A DNA stretch of 64,000 bases from Anagrus nilaparvatae. Lineage: Eukaryota > Arthropoda > Insecta > Hymenoptera > Mymaridae. The notes beneath the pieces were generated by a model. It was not told where the DNA came from and did no database searches. It worked only from the letters and a program-made list of their open reading frames with translations. This document shows, in pieces, positions 59,888 to 64,000 of the stretch (positions are counted from its first letter, which is position 1; every line of letters starts with the position of its first letter). The stretch is from positions 15,642,001-15,706,000 of the forward strand of contig JAKSXM010000040.1 in assembly GCA_022575985.1 (NCBI GenBank). Direction: 5' to 3'. The position numbers and the translations under genes were made by a program.

Positions 59888-60793
59888 CCACTCACTTTTA
59901 CATCTTATACACTAACCCAAAGATATATTTCCTAATTAATTAAACTGAATTGTTGTTTTTTTTTTTTATAACTTTTTATAAATGTAAATGAATTGACCGA
60001 AATTGACAAGTATGTTTACAGCATGCTTTATTTGGCATGCTTTCATCCAAGCTGGCAAACTTTTAGTTTTCAGTCCAATAACATGTGCACATATATTCTC
60101 CTTTTAAAGATGGACAAGCAGGAGAACGACTTTCACCCTCCAACATTGGTTTACCTGCAGGTTCCCAAAAAACTAAAAGCATTCATTCCGTAAGAGACAT
60201 AGTCTTCCTGTAAGAGACATAGCTCGATCTTGACATTTAGAATATCTATGATCATACATTCTGACAATTTCCATCCACGAAGAATAAAATAGGAAAACTT
60301 AGGAATGAAATTTAGTTTTAAAATTAGCTGAAAACATTAAACGTACTTTTGATTGTAAAACCTTTTGAATTCAAGTTAATGAGCAGCTTCGCAATGCATG
60401 AAGGCTTAATCATCAAATGCATTTCAGGCTGCAAAAATTATGGCTTTTTTAATACAAAAAGTATTTGTTAAAAAAATGGTTTAAATAAAAATAAATTACA
60501 ATAAGTACCTGATTTTGATTCATCACTTACAAAACAGTAAATCGCTACCTGGTAACTTTTATCTTTTTTTTTTGACGTAAAAAAATGTTTAAAAAACTAA
60601 TTTTATTAGTTAATTTTATTAGTTATTATAATTTTATTCATAATTTTCTCCTAATAATCCACAATAATTAAGTAAATTAATTTTTTTTTTTTTTAGCTTT
60701 TTTTCACTGTTTTACCGATTTTACCAACTGTTTTACCGACAAAAAAGTGTAAGAGGAAGAGGAAGAAAAAATTGACTTAAGAGAATAACCCCC
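59874..60793 (-). repeat. Right terminal inverted repeat, about 0.9 kb
   Basis: Reverse complement of 32707-33595 with small differences. The coding-like frames seen in it (for example at 59993) are not kept intact in the left copy, so it is treated as non-coding. Confidence 0.88.
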
Positions 60794-60957
60794 AAGGTAT
60801 GAAAATTTATAAATTTCAACAAGAAATAAACATTAGGTTTATTGATTAACACGTTAATAGTGAATAGATCTGGAAATAGGCCTCTTTTTGAAATAGTATG
60901 CATATTTTTATTAACACATTAGATCATTTATAGAAATAGTATATTACATAACCTATG

Positions 60958-62036
60958 GACTGAAAACTACAGATTGGCTCAAATCGCACGTAAATAGACC
61001 TGTGACGAGAGCGAGGCGAGACGAGAATCGCCAATTTTACCGAGAACGAGAACGAGAAAGGTTTAATCTCGCCTCACCTCGTTCTCGGCCGAGAATTCCT
61101 CGTTTCTAACCGAGGTACAATCTTGAATAATATAAAAACAAAAAATTTTAATCAAGGCTTCAAAAAATTATATAATTTATTTTTATGCATATTAAAAATA
61201 TATTATACATATTTAAAGCACATTTATAATGAAGTGATAATTCAATATTTTTATAAAATTTATAATAATTTAAGACCACATCTTAATTACCCTTATTTTC
61301 ATAATCCAAAAAAAATTTTCAATTTAAGTTGGTAGTAAAAGAAATTGGTGTTCATAAATGGTCACGTAGCTGAGATACTAAAAAATGTATGCATCTTTCT
61401 ATATTTAGTAATTTAGGCTTTAAAAATGATTAATAATAAAACAATTTAATTATATCTTAATTAATAATTGAAAGTTGTAAATGCTTTTCTTATGGTATTA
61501 TTGCCTGCTTTTAAATATCATGAAGCCGGAATTAACGCGTTTTATTATTGTTGTCATATAACCGATAATATATAAATCATTAAGATATAAAGAAATAAAA
61601 ATATTTATTTCTTAATATCTTAATTTTAACTCTTTAAGAATTCTAACATTTCTAAGGTGCTGTTCCAAGGGGTATGGAAATCTAATCTTGGTAAAAATTT
61701 GGTTTAAAAAAATTACGAGGTTTAACGAGACGAGGCGAGGCGATGCGAGATTTTGGAAATTTTATTCTCGGTCTCGCCTCGTCTAAGCGAGAATTTCAAA
61801 TTTTGATCTCGCCTCGTTATCGCCTCGTTCTCGCCTCGCCTCGTATACCAAGAACGAGGTTGCCTCGTTACCTCGTCACAGGTCTACACGTAAATTACCT
61901 TCCAGGGCGTAGTTGAATGTAGTAAACTGCGATTTGGAAGTTTTTTTTTATGGCCAAGGGTCGTATACGATTTTTCTGCGTCAATGGCGAGAAATGACAG
62001 GAAATCGTACTTTCGTGGCCACTTTCCAGAAATAGT
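60958..62036. repeat. Older repeat split by the hAT MITE
   Basis: Sequence on either side of the MITE (CTCAAATCGCACGTAAA, then TTACCTTCCAGGGCGTAG and CTGCGATTTGG...TGGCCAAGGG) resembles, inverted, the insertion at 37172-37372. Both seem to be copies of one family. Boundaries are approximate. Confidence 0.45.
60995..61886. mobile_element. hAT-type MITE with perfect 8-bp target duplication
   Basis: TAGACCTGTGACGAG (60995-61009) and CTCGTCACAGGTCTA (61872-61886) are perfect 15-bp terminal inverted repeats. CACGTAAA flanks both sides (60987-60994 and 61887-61894). An 8-bp duplication is the hallmark of hAT elements. Subterminal regions are packed with CGAGGCGAGA-type repeats in both orientations (61008-61115 and 61720-61870). 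The middle is AT-rich and has no transposase. Confidence 0.93.
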
Positions 62037-62041
62037 ATATA

Positions 62042-62368
62042 TGTTACGCCCGAAATGAGGTAACGGCCGGTTCCGCGGAACGGGGCAGTCATCAGCCGGT
62101 TTAATGAAATTATGAATAAAATTTGATAAGTCAAACAAATTTTTTATCTTATAATTAATCAGTATCATTCAAAATTGTATTTTAAATGTAAAAGAAATTA
62201 AATAAAAATTTTTTTTCTTAGAAATGTTTCTTATTTTCAATGTATTAATTTATTTAATTTGATGCCCCGTTCCGCGGAACCGGGCGGTTTGATGTTCCAT
62301 TCCGTGGAACCGGCCGGTTTACTGCCCGATTCCGCGGAACCGGCCGTTACCTCGTTTCGGGCGTAACA
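62042..62368. mobile_element. GC-rich foldback or solo-LTR-like element, 327 bp
   Basis: TGTTACGCCCGAAATGAGG at 62042 pairs with CCTCGTTTCGGGCGTAACA ending at 62368, with arms of about 46 bp. TATA flanks both ends (62038-62041 and 62369-62372). CCGGTTCCGCGGAAC-type palindromes occur once in the left arm and three to four times on the right. TG...CA ends with a 4-bp duplication would fit a solo LTR, but such long inverted ends favour a foldback element. The first seven bases equal those of the large element's LTR. Confidence 0.75.
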
Positions 62369-62787
62369 TATACATTCGGTGATTTCAATATTCAAAACTG
62401 AATACAACAGGTTTTACAAAGCTATATTTTATATACGTAAATATTATTTCGAAGTGAGACCTAATGTCACAGTCTATCTAACAGTTTATGAACGTACCCT
62501 TATCCAAATGCAACTCTTACAATTGAACATATTATTTTTTTTTAAACATAGAACGTACACTGTAAATAAATGTAGAGTAGAAATTACTTTTAATGATAGT
62601 AAAAATATTAAAAATTACCATACCTAACTTTAATTGTAATATTTACGAGTTTCAGTTTAAAAATAACTATTAATCAGAGTAAAAATTGCTTCAAAAAATA
62701 GAATAAATTAGTGAAAATTCTTGTAGATGTCTCTTCCAATATTTTTACAAACATTAAGGGTAATTCCTACTCTTCATTCATTCACAG

Positions 62788-62870
62788 TGTACGGTACCCC
62801 AGAAGATCTAAAAATTAAGGGAGGTTTAACGGTTACAATTGAAAAGGGGAATAGAGCAAAGGGGATTTAG
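62788..62870 (+). CDS. Possible exon
   Basis: After a TTCACAG acceptor the frame reads YGTPEDLKIKGGLTVTIEKG and ends at TAG 62868. Composition is protein-like but there is no recognised domain. Confidence 0.25.
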
Positions 62871-63086
62871 AATAATTTTAATTTAAGGACTTTTTTGATT
62901 GTAACATTTTGGGTTTTTGAAGGTACTATAGGAAGTATAAGGATATGTATATTATATAAGAAATCACTATTGCTCCATGCAAGTTATTTGTGTACTGGTT
63001 ATAAGTTGATTAAAATATATTATATTAACTAAAATACGATGATTTTATAAACCATTTTAAAAAAATATATATACTTGTATACACAG

Positions 63087-63163
63087 GACCATTTGCAACA
63101 GGTATAATTATGAATGAAACAAATGATATAGAACATGAGCCAGAATCAAATGAGACTATATGA
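63087..63163 (+). CDS. Possible short acidic exon
   Basis: After ACACAG, the frame reads GPFATGIIMNETNDIEHEPE and stops at TGA 63161. It recalls the acidic phase-1 exons at 31-32 kb. Weak evidence. Confidence 0.3.
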
Positions 63164-63885
63164 ATTAACGACAGTTAAGGTAAAATATATGCAATATTTT
63201 TTATTGATTCTTAAGATTTCGCAAATTTTTTTTTGCTATATGTTTGTTATTAAGTGCTTTTCCAGAATTCAAATTTTGCAATATTTTCGAACAAATGATG
63301 CAATAAATGCCATATTTTAAAATTAATTAACAAATTATTGGGTTTATTTGATTCTGTATCAAAAGTAGAATATTAGAGCAAATTATTGACGTTGAAAATT
63401 TGAAAACTACCAAAAAGTAAGAAAAGGTTGAAAAAAACACGATATAATTTAATTTGCTTCATTATTTTGTAACCGTGTTTTTTAAAATATTTTTTGTATT
63501 TTAGCATTTACATTATTTACTGAACTTTCAAAAGGATTAAACATAGGTTTAAAGTATTCCTAAATAAAAAAAAAAAAACAAAATAACAAAAAAACGCTCA
63601 TAATTTATTTATTTATTTTAAAAAAATTTTTTTAAATTTATTTAATTAACTCTCTAGGTCAATATATTCACCAAAATAATATGATATTAAATAATATTTT
63701 TCAATCATTTCATAACTTTTGCGGTATAAGAAACGTTCTGTTTTGACATAGTAAATAAGAAAATGGAGGAGTAATAGACATTGAGGAAATTTTTTTTTTT
63801 AATTCTGGAAAATACATATGATAACAAAAATTTGCAGGAAGCTATAAACTGTAAACTAAGTAATTATAAATTAATATGTTTACAG

Positions 63886-63957
63886 GTGGTGCAAGGTACA
63901 ACTTTTCTTTAGAATTTTTACTTCATGCATTTCATCAAAATTCAATTATTTCCGAAG
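63886..63957 (+). CDS. Possible symmetrical phase-1 exon, 72 bp
   Basis: Between TTTACAG and GTAAATG lies a 72-bp open segment encoding GARYNFSLEFLLHAFHQNSI. It starts and ends in phase 1 like the exons at 31-32 kb and in the zeste-like gene. It may be part of a gene continuing past the window. Confidence 0.4.
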
Positions 63958-64000
63958 GTAAATGATTATAAATACATGTATAATGTTTTGACATTTTTTG

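Larger units (their letters stand above)
32707..60793. mobile_element. PIF/Harbinger-like DNA transposon carrying nested insertions
   Basis: GGGGGTTATTCTCT at 32707 and its complement ending at 60793 begin long inverted terminal repeats (32707 to about 33595, and about 59874-60793). AAG flanks both outer ends (32704-32706 and 60794-60796), fitting the 3-bp duplications of PIF/Harbinger elements, though TWA is the usual sequence. Just inside the left repeat lies a HARBI1-like transposase fragment on the minus strand. Between it and the right repeat are plus-strand zeste/Myb-like genes and a BESS-like exon, the kind of accessory DNA-binding partner these elements carry. About 19.75 kb of the span is a later LTR insertion, so the element itself is about 8.3 kb, including a SINE and a small foldback. 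The transposase lacks most of its catalytic domain, so this copy is non-autonomous. Confidence 0.85.

Noticed and set aside
59993..60193. A 66-codon plus-strand frame in the right terminal repeat.
   Set aside because: The matching left terminal repeat does not keep it intact, and it shows no known motif.
61884..62168. Two overlapping minus-strand frames of 79-94 codons.
   Set aside because: They cross the boundary between two repeat elements and the end of the GC-rich foldback, so they are composites of repeat DNA.

Overview
The window is AT-rich animal DNA, most likely from an insect. The support is a phosphofructokinase copy with GT-AG introns and animal-type protein sequence, many short exons with phase-1 introns, a Penelope-like element, PIF/Harbinger, MULE, hAT and tRNA-SINE relics, and LTR elements with insect-style primer sites. 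I cannot name the species. Almost everything recognisable is a mobile element or a decayed gene. I see no rRNA, CRISPR or true tRNA gene.

Left part (1-21 kb). A decayed, intron-containing phosphofructokinase pseudogene (512-1828, +) is followed by an uncharacterised two-exon gene on the minus strand (3085-3563), a cluster of foldback elements (4.8-7.1 kb) and a non-autonomous LTR element with two near-identical 1.35-kb LTRs and no open frame (8010-12472). From 12.5 to 21 kb the DNA is AT-rich with almost no recognisable genes.

Middle (21-32.7 kb). A possible Helitron-like end with GC-rich hairpins leads into a broken MULE-transposase-like gene (exons between 24479 and 27318). It may continue into five short symmetrical phase-1 exons (31134-32211). 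A 5'-truncated Penelope-like element (27468-30130) with RT and GIY-YIG endonuclease segments, 1.04-kb inverted arms and a 13-bp target duplication sits between these exons.

Right part (32.7-60.8 kb) is a three-level nest. (1) A PIF/Harbinger-like transposon (32707-60793) has about 0.9-kb terminal inverted repeats and a possible AAG duplication. It carries a truncated HARBI1-type transposase on the minus strand and zeste/Myb-like and BESS-like accessory genes on the plus strand. (2) One accessory exon is split, between ATAT duplications, by a 19.7-kb minus-strand LTR retrotransposon (39533-59281). It has 794-bp LTRs, a Ty3/gypsy-type gag, and a second long frame with an OTU-like cysteine-protease segment. 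That frame is entered through what looks like a textbook -1 frameshift signal: a TTTAAAC heptamer touching the gag stop, then a 9-nt spacer and a hairpin. No reverse transcriptase or integrase is visible. Instead there are about 7 kb of non-coding 3' DNA with three tandem-repeat arrays. (3) Inside that lies a young plus-strand LTR element (45456-51597) with 459-bp LTRs differing at one base. Its only clear product is a 98-residue protein with two CCHC zinc knuckles.

Right edge (60.8-64 kb). A hAT-type MITE with a perfect 8-bp target duplication lies inside an older repeat. It is followed by a GC-rich foldback or solo-LTR-like element and three possible short exons. The main interest is the gag/OTU element with its predicted frameshift and the two LTR elements that lack pol and must depend on enzymes made elsewhere.
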